Of a DNA stretch of 64,000 nucleotides, positions 13,158 to 23,705 are shown piece after piece. This stretch comes from Nemophila menziesii (lineage: Eukaryota; Streptophyta; Magnoliopsida; Boraginales; Hydrophyllaceae). A program made the translations under genes and the position numbers. The stretch is taken from assembly GCA_029959085.1 (NCBI GenBank), contig JARWIR010000008.1, positions 2,666,001 to 2,730,000 of the forward strand. Reading direction: 5' to 3'. Below the pieces are notes generated by a model. That model saw only the letters and a list, made by a program, of their open reading frames with translations, made no database searches and was not told the origin of the DNA. Each line of letters opens with the position of its first letter. Position 1 is the stretch's first letter.

Positions 13158-13289
13158 TGTGTCTCGTTAGCGTGTGAGTTATTTATTTTTAGTAGTAGTT
13201 TTTAGTTAATCTTTATTTTCCAGTTTTTATTTTTATTTTCCAGATTTATGCTTGTTGGTTTGCTTTAGTCTTTTTCAAGTTTTAGCAGT

Positions 13290-14990
13290 TCATCCTTGGC
13301 CTCCTCTTGCGAATCCCGAATGGAGCTTCAGAGCTTATAACAGCCGTATCAGAGAAAAAAGAGACCGAAAAAGAGCGGTGGCAAAAAAATTAAGAAGTGT
13401 TAGATCCACCACTATTGGATCCACCAATTGATCCTTTAGGACCTGTACCACCACCACCACCAGGAGATAACAGAAACAACAACAGAATTGAACAAGATCT
13501 CCCAGGCTTGGGAGCACCTTTTCGAGTTCAACCACTAGATTATCGTCCTCTAGAGTTCCAGAATATCAAGTTCAGGCCCGATCCGGGCATGCTCAGTCAA
13601 TTCTAGAATTTCGGACTCTATAGTGGTGGAGCAGTTCAAGATCCGGTAAGAGCGATTCAGAAGTTCAAGCAGATTTGTGATGCCTATGTTACTCCAGGCA
13701 TTACACGCAAGCAACTATATTGTCACATGTTTTTGTTCTTTCTGACCGGCAAAGCTGGTGATTGGCTAGATAGACAACCACCAGGTACAATTACTACTTG
13801 GGCAGAACTTCAAGCCGCATTCTTTAACCGTTTTTATCTGAAGAGTATGAGACTCAAAGATCAGAGCGCGCTTGCTAAGTTTTGTCAAGAGAATGGAGAA
13901 GAAGTAAAGACGCGTGAACAAGGTTTCAACAGAAGTTAGCTAGATGTCCACTCCACAGTTACACCCTTTCTTTACAATTAGCTATATTTTATCAGGGTAT
14001 CAATGCCGAAAGTAGACTGAGGGTATATAATCTTGGAAAGAGAAATTTTGTGTCCATGAATCCTGCAGAAGCCGCCGAAGGTATGTAAAATATAATAGAA
14101 ACAGAAAGGAGTTGGCCACTTTCGCGAGCTCCTGTTACAAATACCAGAGGTACGCTTCGATTACATGCAGAAACTGCAAACTCAGCTCAACTTACCGCAT
14201 TAGAGAATCAAATCAGAGAGATTAAGCTTGAGATGCAGAAGAATTTAGCCGCATCAAACGTAGTGCAAGAAGCACAAGGTTGTCAACAGTGTGGGGTCAC
14301 GAATCATACATAGGAAGAGTACGAAGGAAATCCAGCATCTGTTTATTTCATATCCAACCGAGGAAATTATCAATTTGGTGGGGGCCGCTAATCAAGGTCA
14401 TTATCAACATCATCTCCAGAATAACTCTTTCCAACCAAGAGGTCAAGCTCCATATCAAGGAAATCAGAATTATAATCGACCTGCTCATCCACAACAACCT
14501 GTTGATGATGCGTATAGTGATGCTTTAGCTCAGAAGGATCTACCACAATATCCTCAAGAAGGAGTTGTGGGTGATCAACAATTGAAGAATTATATGGATC
14601 TTATGACCACTAATATGCATTCACAGAATGAGAAGTAAGAGAACAAGAAGCTTCAATTCATATTTTAGGAACACAAGTAGAATAAATGAATAAAGTTCTT
14701 ACTAATATTATGGAAGCGAAAGAACTGAAGGCTATCAAAGGATGTGATGCAAATGTTGGTTCCGAAGCTTGTAAGGCTATTTGCCTTGAACATAAAGAGA
14801 ATAAGGAAGTACCACATGCTGCAGAAAGTGTCGTGGAAGTTCCTGTAAATGAAAAAGAACCAACCAAGTCTAGCCCCGTGGACTCTGACTGTTCTGAAGA
14901 TGAGGATGAAGATTCAGAAAATTCCGAGTTTATACAGCTTCTGAGAGATATGCAAGAAGAGATTAAATAGGTTATGGAGTTACATTGTAA
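13290..14990 (+). pseudogene. Broken gag of element C
   Basis: Fragments at 13397-13606, 13727-13939, 14291-14638 and 14686-14970 align with the Gag of element A: RPDPGMLSQF, FFLTGKAGDWLDRQPPGT, AAFFNRFY, a zinc-knuckle remnant CQQCGVTNHT, and the acidic tail ending LLRDMQEEIK. Gag forms the particle shell and binds RNA through the zinc knuckle. Several stops (one after MLSQF) and frameshifts make it non-functional. Homology with A ends near 14985, where the CACTA-like sequence begins, so protease and everything 3' of it is missing. Confidence 0.85.
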
Positions 14991-15718
14991 TATTTTGACT
15001 TTTAACTCCGGGAGTTTGACTCTATTCCCGGAGTTTGACTTTATTTCCCGGGGTTTGACTACCCGGGTTTATTTATATTTTATGAATATATGTCATGGTT
15101 TTTTTAGTTATTCTCTTTTATTAATATATTAAATTAAAAAAATCAAAAAAATCAAAAAACCAAATTTTAAAAAGATAAAAATTAAATAAAAATAAAAATT
15201 AAATAAAAAATTTAAAAAATATTTTTTTTTTAAAAATTTAAATTACCGACGACATTCTTGACATGAATTTCGTCGGTAAACATTTCGAAAAAATAATAAA
15301 AAAGGAATATTTACCGACGACATTCATGTCAAGAATGTCGTCGGTATTGATTTAAATTTAAAAAAAAAGGCGTGCGAATAAAAAATAGAATTATTAATTA
15401 ATATAATACCGACGACATGTTCGTCGGTAACGAATACATATACCGACGACAGACGTCGTCGGTAAAAACACAGTTTAACGGCGACTCTAAATAAGTCGCC
15501 GGTAAGGGTAAAGCTTTACCGACGGGGAGCGTTTGTCGGTAAAAAAACTCGTTCACGGACGAGAGCCCAAAGACGCCGTCGGCAAACGTTAATTTACCGA
15601 CCAATTACTAGGGACGAGCAGTTACCGACGATTGGTCGTCGGTAAGCTCGTTTACCGACGAAATGCGGGATTTTACCGACGACATGTGTCGTCGATAAAC
15701 AGCCGCGCTGTTGTAGTG
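14991..15718 (-). mobile_element. One end of a CACTA-like DNA transposon
   Basis: The right edge reads TGTTGTAGTG, the reverse complement of CACTACAACA, the usual CACTA terminus. Inward of it are more than a dozen TTACCGACGAC / GTCGTCGGTAA motifs in both orientations, typical subterminal repeats. A long inverted repeat (arms about 15247-15270 and 15318-15345) can fold into a hairpin. No transposase or opposite terminus is visible. The left limit is inferred from where gag homology stops. The part 14995-15070 has short tandem GGGAGTTTGACT-like repeats. Confidence 0.65.
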
Positions 15719-16030
15719 TTAAGGTGAAAAATAAAAAAAGAACAAGGGTGAAAGAGGGAAGAGGATTATTGGTAATGGATTAGTATAGAAAAGGGGTTGT
15801 TGTGGGAAATTTTAGTGGTGGTGGTGGGAAAATTTAGTGGTGGATGTGGTGGAGGCTAGAGAAGTTTTCGGTCTCTCTTTCCAACATGACTTATCCCCGA
15901 ATTATGCCACAAAATTCTTTCTTATTCTATTAAATCTAAGGATATGTTTGTACTCCAGAAAAAATAATAAAAGAAGGGAGAAAAAATTTATTGTAAAAAA
16001 AAATCTTGTTTGAATTGGAAAATTTTAAAA

Positions 16031-16033
<3 letters not shown>

Positions 16034-16067
<34 letters not shown>
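16034..16067. repeat. (AT)n microsatellite
   Basis: About 17 uninterrupted AT repeats. Confidence 0.97.
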
Positions 16068-16070
<3 letters not shown>

Positions 16071-16089
16071 AATACACTTTATTTAGATT

Positions 16090-16215
16090 GGGAACAAGAA
16101 TAACCAGCTGGGATTAGCTCACTGACTAGGGCTTTGGTCATCCAATCTAGTGGTGCAAGTACGAATCGAGTCAATGACTCCAAGTCCAAAGTGGCTCTCC
16201 TATGTAACAAAAAAA
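16090..16215 (+). mobile_element. Possible tRNA-derived SINE
   Basis: GGGATTAGCTCACTGACT resembles an RNA polymerase III A box, and AGTACGAATCGAGT about 45 bp later resembles a B box. An A-rich run follows near 16208. It does not fold as a full tRNA and no flanking duplication was confirmed. Confidence 0.35.
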
Positions 16216-16589
16216 AATAGGAAAGGGAAAAAAATGTACTAATATATTTAATTTTATCATGATTTGTAAGATATTTTGATTTTTTTTAAAATTCCTTTTA
16301 TTTGACTCCGGTTTTTCTTTTTTTATGAAAGAATAATATTATAAATAGATAAATAGTACCAAAAAGTTTACAACTTAGTCTATCCCTATCGGCTCATTAT
16401 CACACGTAAGAAGGTGAGTTAACTGGGTTGGAATGTGGGAATTCCAATTGCCAAACAGATTGCTTAAAAACTCATGTTTGGCAACCCAGTCGATTGTCTC
16501 GTTAATACTCATAGAAATAGTAGCAAAAGTCGGATTTGATAGTTCCGCAAACCCATATATATTCGAGGTGAATGCTTCACTCATTATGC

Positions 16590-17100
16590 CACAATTGCGT
16601 CCCTATTTAGCGACGTTTTTTAGGGACGCGCCGCAATTGCGTCCCTAAAAAAATTATAATTAATGACGCAAATATAAAAGTGTCCTTATATGAATGTATA
16701 GCGACATAATTTTTTAAGCGTCACTAAATACTCAATAATTGGGGACGCTACCAGTTAAGCGTCGACATTTAGTTTGTTATAACGACACTTTTAGTGCACG
16801 TATCCCTAATTCGTTTTTACCATGACGCAACATAAGTCAGCGTCGATATTGACACCCTAAATAAGGGCGCTACTAGTTAAGCGTCGACATTTAGTTTGTT
16901 ATAACGATGCTTTTATTACACGTGTCCCTAATTGTTTTTAAGATGACGAAACATAAGTGAGCGTCGATATTGACACACTAAATAGGGACGCAGCTACCTT
17001 CGCGTCAATTACACTGATAACCCAAAAGCGGACACTCTTAACTTTGCGTCAGCAATATTCATAATAAGGGATACTTCTAACTCTACATAGGGAATATTGA
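16590..17100. mobile_element. Left subterminal repeats of a DNA transposon (GCGTC type)
   Basis: Many GCGTC/GACGC motifs in both orientations lie in AT-rich spacer. Two tandem units of about 119 bp contain AAGCGTCGACATTTAGTTTG (near 16757 and 16876). A matching block at 47080-47470 lies beyond the nested retroelements, so the two are best read as the two ends of one CACTA-like element. The left edge (CACTCATTATGCC) is a poor CACTA terminus, so the exact boundary is uncertain. Confidence 0.55.
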
Positions 17101-18225
17101 TAATCAATATAAAGACACTTCACATAGGTGAAATAGATTTTTTTTCTTTTTCAAAAAATAGAATTTGAAATAGTATTATTTCCAACAAATTAAAAAATAA
17201 AATAAGAAATAGCTTTATTCATCTATTATTTTGGTTTTCAATTTATATTTTAATAATAGCATAAATAATATATTAATATTATAACATATCATTTTTTTAT
17301 TTAAATGATATATTATTCTTTATTTATAATATATAGATATACCATAAATTATTCTATTTAAGATTTAAAGTTATTTTTGATTTATTAATTTTAATAATAA
17401 AAATAAAAATATATATTCAATTATAAATATAATATACTCAATTATAAATATAATATATTTCATACTATAAAGATAATAATTTATTTATATTTTATTCAAA
17501 TAAATAATAAAAAGGAATGTTTATTGAATAAATTTCATAAAAATATTAAAATAGTAAAATCTTTTCAAATAAAATCCTATAATAAATATTAAATTTTAAG
17601 ACGTCAAAAAAAAATTAAGATAAGATAATAGTATAAACCGAAAACGTTGAAAAATTTCAGAACAAAAAATGAAAACAAAAAGTAATCAACGTTGAAAAAC
17701 AATTTAACATTTTCTTTTGTTCAAAAAGAAATAAAACAATGAAAGATCAAATCTAAAACTCATATCTTCCCCGTCCAAAAAAAAACCCCCCATATCTTCA
17801 CACTCACATCGAAAAACAAAAAAAACTCAACTCGTCACATTCACCTTCCTTCCCACCAAGCCGCTTCTCATGCACAAGAAATCCACCGCCACTCGAGAAC
17901 CGTTCTTCACCATCATTAAGGGAATAGCCTAAACTAAGGTAAAAATTGAATTATTTTTAACCCAATCTCATCAATTTTTTAAAATTATCTGATTTAGGTA
18001 TAATTACAGTCGCGACGAGGATAGCGTATATCGGGAGGGGATGCCCGTGTGTTTTTTATGGGTCCCGTGATTTGTCAGACTGTTGGAGGGAACAATTTGG
18101 TGTCTTACTGTATTTTTTAATTGTTTTGCAGGAAATATCCATTTGGCGCAACTGCTGCAGATGGTTTTACACACACTCATCATCCCGATTAATAGACATT
18201 TTTTTTTGTCGAAAGAAAAGAAAAG
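17101..18225. other. AT-rich interior of the GCGTC-type transposon
   Basis: Strongly AT-rich with no coding frame recognised. About 17760-17940 is C-rich and could be transcribed leader sequence. No transposase is seen. Confidence 0.4.
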
Positions 18226-18660
18226 TTATGGATTATTACATTGTTCCAGTGAATGTTTAAAAAACTCTATACTATCCTCTATGTTAGTAGAAGTCCAGTT
18301 TCCTATGCTACCAGTATTTCGTACGAGCTTTGCCGCCAGATCCGCAATTGTGTTATGCTCTCTTTTTAAATGCCTCACTTTCCATTCAGGAAATTTAGCG
18401 ATCCATTGCCAAATAAGCTCTATCATTGGCCGAATAGTCTAGTCAATTCCTGATTTTTTATGAATACCTTGAATGATGACAAAAAAAATATGAATACCTT
18501 GAACAATTTCAAGGTTATCAGTGTAAAAGGTGACTCTTCTACAGTCTAGCCCTTCAGAAGCCCTCATTACTTACAGAATAGCCCATGTTTCACCTTCCTT
18601 TGCACTCCTAAAAATCCCCCTTCTGTGTTGCTTATTGATTATCTGCGATTAATAGACATT
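18226..18660 (-). pseudogene. LINE-type RNase H (RVT_3-like) fragment
   Basis: The minus-strand frame 18226-18426 carries WQWIAKFPEWKVRHLKREHN followed by IADLAAKL, the C-terminal part of the plant RNase H-like domain found in LINEs and related proteins. Further right, in other frames, ASEGLDCRRVTFYTDN and LEIVQGI give the upstream part. There are frameshifts and stops, and no reverse transcriptase is seen beside it. A stand-alone host RNase H-like pseudogene is an alternative. Confidence 0.65.
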
Positions 18661-18779
18661 GAAGAATCCAAATTAAGGTAAAGTATCAGTTTGTACCATT
18701 GAAATTCTAAAAATTACAGAAACGATGGATTGAATTTCAACTCGTAATCATTTTTTTGGAAAATAGACATTAAGGAGCA

Positions 18780-19005
18780 GCAGAAGATAACTATATGGGG
18801 AAGGGCTACTTTGTCGCCTACTGTCTCTTCTTCATTCCAAGGTGGCTCCTCCACACCTTCCAATTCACCGCCGCCATCTAATTGTTGGTTCTCTTCCCAT
18901 CATTGTTCTTCTCCGAATTCCATTAGTTTTTCCGGTAGGTATCTCAATTTTCAGTTCGTATTTTGTAATTTTTTATCTTGATTAGTTACGGAATTCATTT
19001 GATTG
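18780..19005 (+). other. Possible exon and 5' part of an intron, cut by copia D
   Basis: A Ser/Pro-rich open stretch (18790-18935) ends at TTCCG followed by GTAGGTATC, a good splice donor. Across the copia insertion, the sequence resumes at 46131 and reaches AATATTGTAG near 46270, a plausible acceptor. Copia D would then sit in an intron. The protein is not recognised. Confidence 0.3.
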
Positions 19006-19217
19006 TGTTGAAATAAGTTTTTAGGACTGCTATTGTGATTTTACTTATATTATGTATGTAGTTTAGATATTCAAATGTTTAAATATTCAAATTATATAGC
19101 CGTTGGTAGTTATTAGATTGGCAGTTACATCTAGGTTTTATAAATACTGATGTCTGCAGTAACATTCTATTCATCAGATCAATAAATATTGTTTTCTTAT
19201 GCTTCTATATTACAACA
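19006..19217 (+). repeat. 5' LTR of copia D
   Basis: It runs TGTTGAAATAAG to TATTACAACA. TTTTATAAATACTG near 19136 is a likely TATA region. It pairs with the LTR at 45914-46125. Confidence 0.93.
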
Positions 19218-19219
19218 AT

Positions 19220-19231
19220 TGGTATCAGAGC
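19220..19231 (+). promoter_or_regulatory. Primer-binding site of copia D (initiator tRNA-Met)
   Basis: TGGTATCAGAGC, two bases after the LTR, is the classic complement of the plant initiator tRNA-Met 3' end. Confidence 0.93.
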
Positions 19232-19261
19232 AATCTTCTTAAGGGACCTGTGTGAGAATCC

Positions 19262-20601
19262 ATGGAAGGCCAAACAAGTTTTTCATCAATTGTTCCGCCG
19301 GTGTTTGATGGAGAAAACTATCAAATCTGGGCAGTTCGTATGGAGACTTATTTGAGTGCTTCAGATCTTTGGGATGTTGTGGAAGAAGACGTAGAAATTC
19401 CTGTACTACAAGAAAATCCAACCATTGCACAGATAAAATTTCATAATGAAAAGAAAGCAAAAAAGGCAAAAGCAAAAGCATGTCTATTTGCGGCAGTCTC
19501 GCAAAGTATCATGACGCTTAAGACAGCAAAAGAGATTTGGGATTCTCTCAAGAAAGAATATGAAGGAAATGAGAGAATTCGTGGAATGTAGGTGTTAAAT
19601 TTGATACGTGATTTTGAATTACAAAAGATGAAGAAGGGTGAGTCCATCAAAGAATATTCTGATAGGTTGATGAACATTGCAAACCGAATCAGATTACTTG
19701 GTTCATATCTTCCAGAATCAAGGATTGTTGAAAAAATTCTGGTAACTTTTCCAGAACAATTTGAAGCCACAATTACATCCTTAGAAAACACTAAGGATAT
19801 GTCGAATTGTTAAGTTCTCTACAAGCACAAGAGCAACGTAGAGCAATGAGGCATGAGAGTGAACTTGAGGGAGCATTGACTGCAAAGTTTCAAGGTTCTG
19901 AAAATAAAAAAGGTCAAGAGGGAAGGCGTAATTATAATCCTTGTTCTCATTGTAAGAAGAAATGGCACCCACCATTCAAGTGTTGGAGAAGACCAGATGC
20001 GCAGTGCTCCAAATGCAATGAGATTGGACATGAAGCAGTTATATGCAAAACCTCAAAATGTTCAAAATGCAACAAGATGGGACATGATGCAATCATATGC
20101 AAAACAAAAAATCAACAATATGATGTTAATGACCAAATTGCTGATGAAGATGAAGAGAATCAATTATTTGTCGCAAAATGTGCTTCAAGCATTGAATCAA
20201 AAGAAGCTTGGCTCATGGATAGTGGTTGTAGTAACCACATGACATATGACAAAGAGTTGTTTAAAGAATTAAGGAGCACCAACACATCAAAAGTTTGAAT
20301 TGGTAATGGAGATTACATAGATGTCAAGGGAAAAGGTACAATTGCAATTTCTAGTTTCTTTGGCACAAAGTATATTTCTAATGTGTTGTATGTTCCTGAA
20401 ATCAACCAAAACTTGTTGAGTGTTGGACAATTAATTGAAAAGGGTTATAAGGTTGTGTTTGATGATAAATGTTGTTTGATTAAAGATGCTTTTGGAAAAG
20501 ACATGTTTTCAGTAAAAATGAAAGGAAAAAGTTTTGTTCTCGATCTGCTAAAAAAGAAACATAGTGCTTTTGTTGTCAAGGAGAATGTTACAGAGTTATG
20601 G
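19262..20601 (+). pseudogene. Copia D gag, protease and pre-integrase (5' part)
   Basis: The frame opens with MEGQTSFSSIVPPVFDGENY. It is stopped by TAG at 19589-19591, shifted near 19805 and stopped by TGA at 20296-20298. Gag is followed by three CCHC knuckles in a row (CSHCKKKWHPPFKC, CSKCNEIGHEAVIC, CSKCNKMGHDAIIC). The aspartic protease then shows WLMDSGCSNHMT. The GAG-pre-integrase domain starts LYVPEINQNLLSVGQL and is cut after VTELW by element A. The frame resumes at 43356. The stops make the copy inactive. Confidence 0.92.
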
Positions 20602-22127
20602 TGGTGTCGCCTAGGGTGTGATAAAAATAAGATCAATTTAAGTATGGAAAACTATGCATTCTCACCCTAGACAGGTACAGTACTGCAAGTATAACAGGAC
20701 GTATGCAAGTTTTAATGATAAGTAGACTTCGTTCTCAGGGACTTAAGTGTGTTAATCGCGTAGGAACACATAACGAGTAAAAGTAAATAACTAGAAAACA
20801 GTAAATTAGAGCAAAGAATTCGAGAATAAGAATTAAAACTAAGGAAAATAAAGACAATAAAGTAAAAGATTAAGAAATATGAGATGAGAAGTATAGCTCA
20901 GGTTTTGCTAGTATGCACTAATCCTTCTAATTCTATGTATAATCTAATTCATAAGGGAGAATATTAGCTCTTGGTAATACTTATCAGGATTCTAAATTCC
21001 ACTACCTTAGACCTTGAGAGCGACTAAGGGGGCTACGGCACAACCAAGAAGTGATTTCAAATAGGGTTATCAAACGCCACTAAGGCCCTAAGCAAATACT
21101 GCAATCTTGGTGATATGGTGATTAAAACAAACCTTAATGACTATCTAGTTAGAAGTATGTTTTGTCAGAACTGCTATCGACACTAGACATTATGTGGTGG
21201 TTCAATAGTTAAACACCCTGTCAAGGAGATCATCTAACTACTCTTAAAACAATCCTAAAGTGATCAATTCTAGGAAAGACATTAAATCAAAACACATAAG
21301 CAAATATAAAGTAAGTAGCTAATATCAGATTAAAACATATAATTCCCAAAGAAACTTAGATAGAAGAATTAGAATTCATAGATTATACATATGCAAAACC
21401 CAAGCTATGGAGAGTTTAGTTCATACCTGAAGGAAATAAACTAAAAGAAATTACAAAAGACATCATCTTGCTCTCTACAATAAACTGGAAGAATAAAACC
21501 TTAAGAACTAATTACTATGAGGCAAGGATGATTTACAAGTGATATAAGGGTGTATTTATAGGTGTTTAGAAGACCTAATTCGTTTTCTTTAGGAATAGTT
21601 AAGGTAATGGACTTCTAGCCCAACTCAAATTCGTATGGAAATAAAGATAAACACTGCTGCACCGTTTTGAGTGTATCTTCTTCGTTATTGGTCCGATTTT
21701 GCTCCACAAGATACCAAAAGAATCGCAACAGAATTATCTAGGCCCTTCAAAAGGAAATCATCAGATTCGGCCTATTCCTTAGGTAAAAACGCATATCTTT
21801 GGACGTGTATGCAGAATCCCAGATTTAGGCAGCTTTTCCTTTTCCATCTTTTTAGCTTTTATTTCATTTTCTCCAATTACCATACTAATCTCTTTCCATA
21901 AGTTGTTGTCTTTGACTTGGACTCTAATTAAGCTCCATAATTATCTTTAAAGCTACACACTAAATAAACAATTAAACCCAATATGCTCTAAAAATATTAT
22001 TTCTACAAATCAAGACACAAAATAGGAAAGTGCACTAAAACTCAAGAAAATCGACATTAATGACTTCTAAAGCACTAAAAATGATGTCTCATCTTAACAT
22101 AAATCTATCACAAATGAGGAGACATCA
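20602..22127 (-). repeat. 3' LTR of element A
   Basis: On the element strand it runs TGATGTCTCC to GGCGACACCA. It holds an inverted copy of its own start 30-40 bp inside (TGATGTCTC at 22082-22090 against GAGACATCA at 22119-22127, plus-strand view). A TATA-like box (plus strand GGGTGTATTTATAGG) lies near 21548. Confidence 0.93.
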
Positions 22128-23705
22128 AGACCCCCAACTCAAAGTTGTATCGTCCCGATACAATAAAGATAAAAACAAAGGGAAGTCTATGAATACACAC
22201 TTATAAAATTCTCTACACTAGGGAAAAAGTATAGTAGAATATATAGAATAAACCTAAAGCACATAACTCAGAAAATTTCATGCAATAATATTCATAAACT
22301 ACATACCTGTACCCTTCTCATATCCACAGTCAACACGGCTTGAATTCAAGAGCAGATTAGTTTCGCAATGTAAGAAGGATTGGGACTTTACTCAGTTCCC
22401 CAAGAGAGCTATAGATTGTTCATCGATTTTCACTAGCTTCAAAAGTCCACTTAACTAATCTCTAATGGCTCAATTACTTCTCAATTACATAACAAAGAAT
22501 CACAAGGTCTTTAAGGTTGTAATGTAGGCTTAGGGACGGTATGATCATATATTTGGATAATTTGGAGTGAGCTTTTGGCTCTCTCCTCACTAGCCATCAA
22601 CGAATCGCCCTAGAGCTTGAGTTACTCTCATAAAACGTTTCTCACTCAACCCAATGAATTCCTTGATGCATAATTTAGCATCCCCAATAACCTAATTAAA
22701 GCTTTAGATGTTCACATAAAAATCCACTTTGCCGGTCCGAATATATATATTTTCTTTTCTTTTCAAATCAATTTTCTTTTATAGCTATGACTCTCTTTTA
22801 ATGTTGAGATATCACGCTAATTTTCTCATATATATATTTTTTCTTTTAATGCCCTTGTTGGCAATATTAGCTCAAAGCTTCTTTTTTATTCACTATTACC
22901 CCGGCAAAGGGTTACAATACAAATCTGTGAAACATCATCAATATAAAGCACAAAGCACAATAATAAGCTCAAAAATCCCAACATAACAATTCCCATAATG
23001 GTGGACCCACCACCCCAAACTCAAGCTCTAAAACAACTGTCTAAGCATCGCGATTCGAGGGCGGGTCATATGGAAAAGTCCTAAAATCTAAAGGATATGG
23101 CTTATAACGTGTTTCAATAAAAAGGCTTAAGAATGGCTAGAAGGGGCTGAGAAGGATATAGCATAAATTCAAAAAAATTACAAGGTGAGAAGGTATAAAA
23201 AGGCTTCAAAGGCTTAAAAATATGAAAGAACTGCCTTGATCACTTTCTACACTATGTAATTTAGAAAATTTCTTACCTTTAGCACTTTCATCAAATGGTA
23301 TTTCAACTAGCTTGGATCTCACGGCCTACACACTTCTCAAGGTTCCCTGAGATCGAACATACTTTCTATCGCATTGCTCACTAATCTTCTCTTTACTATC
23401 AATGTGTGTTTTCCTGCAAATACTCAAAGCATACAAATACATAGCTCATAAACATATCACTTACTATCATTAATCTACTGAGCTTATGCTTTCAAGCTAT
23501 TAAACACACTCTACATCTAATTCCCATGTATCAAAAATTTTAATTTCACCCAAAAAACAGAAAAATGGAGATGAGAGACAACGAATCCCCACACCCCCAA
23601 CTCAAAAATGAGCCGTGTCCCCACGACTCGAAAAACAGAAATTAAAATTAGCAGATAGACATATTTATAGAAATGGTAAGGAAGAAAGAGAACATACTCT
23701 CGAGG
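22128..23705 (-). promoter_or_regulatory. 3' noncoding region of element A with hairpins and polypurine tract
   Basis: No ORF. On the element strand, from the third ORF to the LTR, it holds these parts. Hairpin 1 (23610-23629) is an 8-bp stem with a GGGA loop. TTTGAGTTGGGGG follows at 23594-23606. TTGAGTTTGGGG lies at 23013-23024. A long-range inverted repeat CTTTGCCGG/CCGGCAAAG has arms near 22730 and 22903. A 26-bp block at 22566-22591 is shared with A2 and B. Hairpin 2 is at 22145-22163. The polypurine tract TTTGAGTTGGGGG at 22131-22143 sits just before the LTR and should prime plus-strand DNA. Confidence 0.75.

Larger units (their letters stand above)
15719..16589. other. Intergenic, AT-rich, no gene
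   Basis: No coding signal is seen. It holds a GGTGG-rich patch near 15815-15850, the AT microsatellite at 16034-16067 and a possible SINE at 16090-16215, listed separately. Confidence 0.5.

Noticed and set aside
16090..16215. tRNA gene
   Set aside because: A- and B-box-like pieces are present, but no cloverleaf or anticodon stem could be made out. Kept only as a possible SINE.
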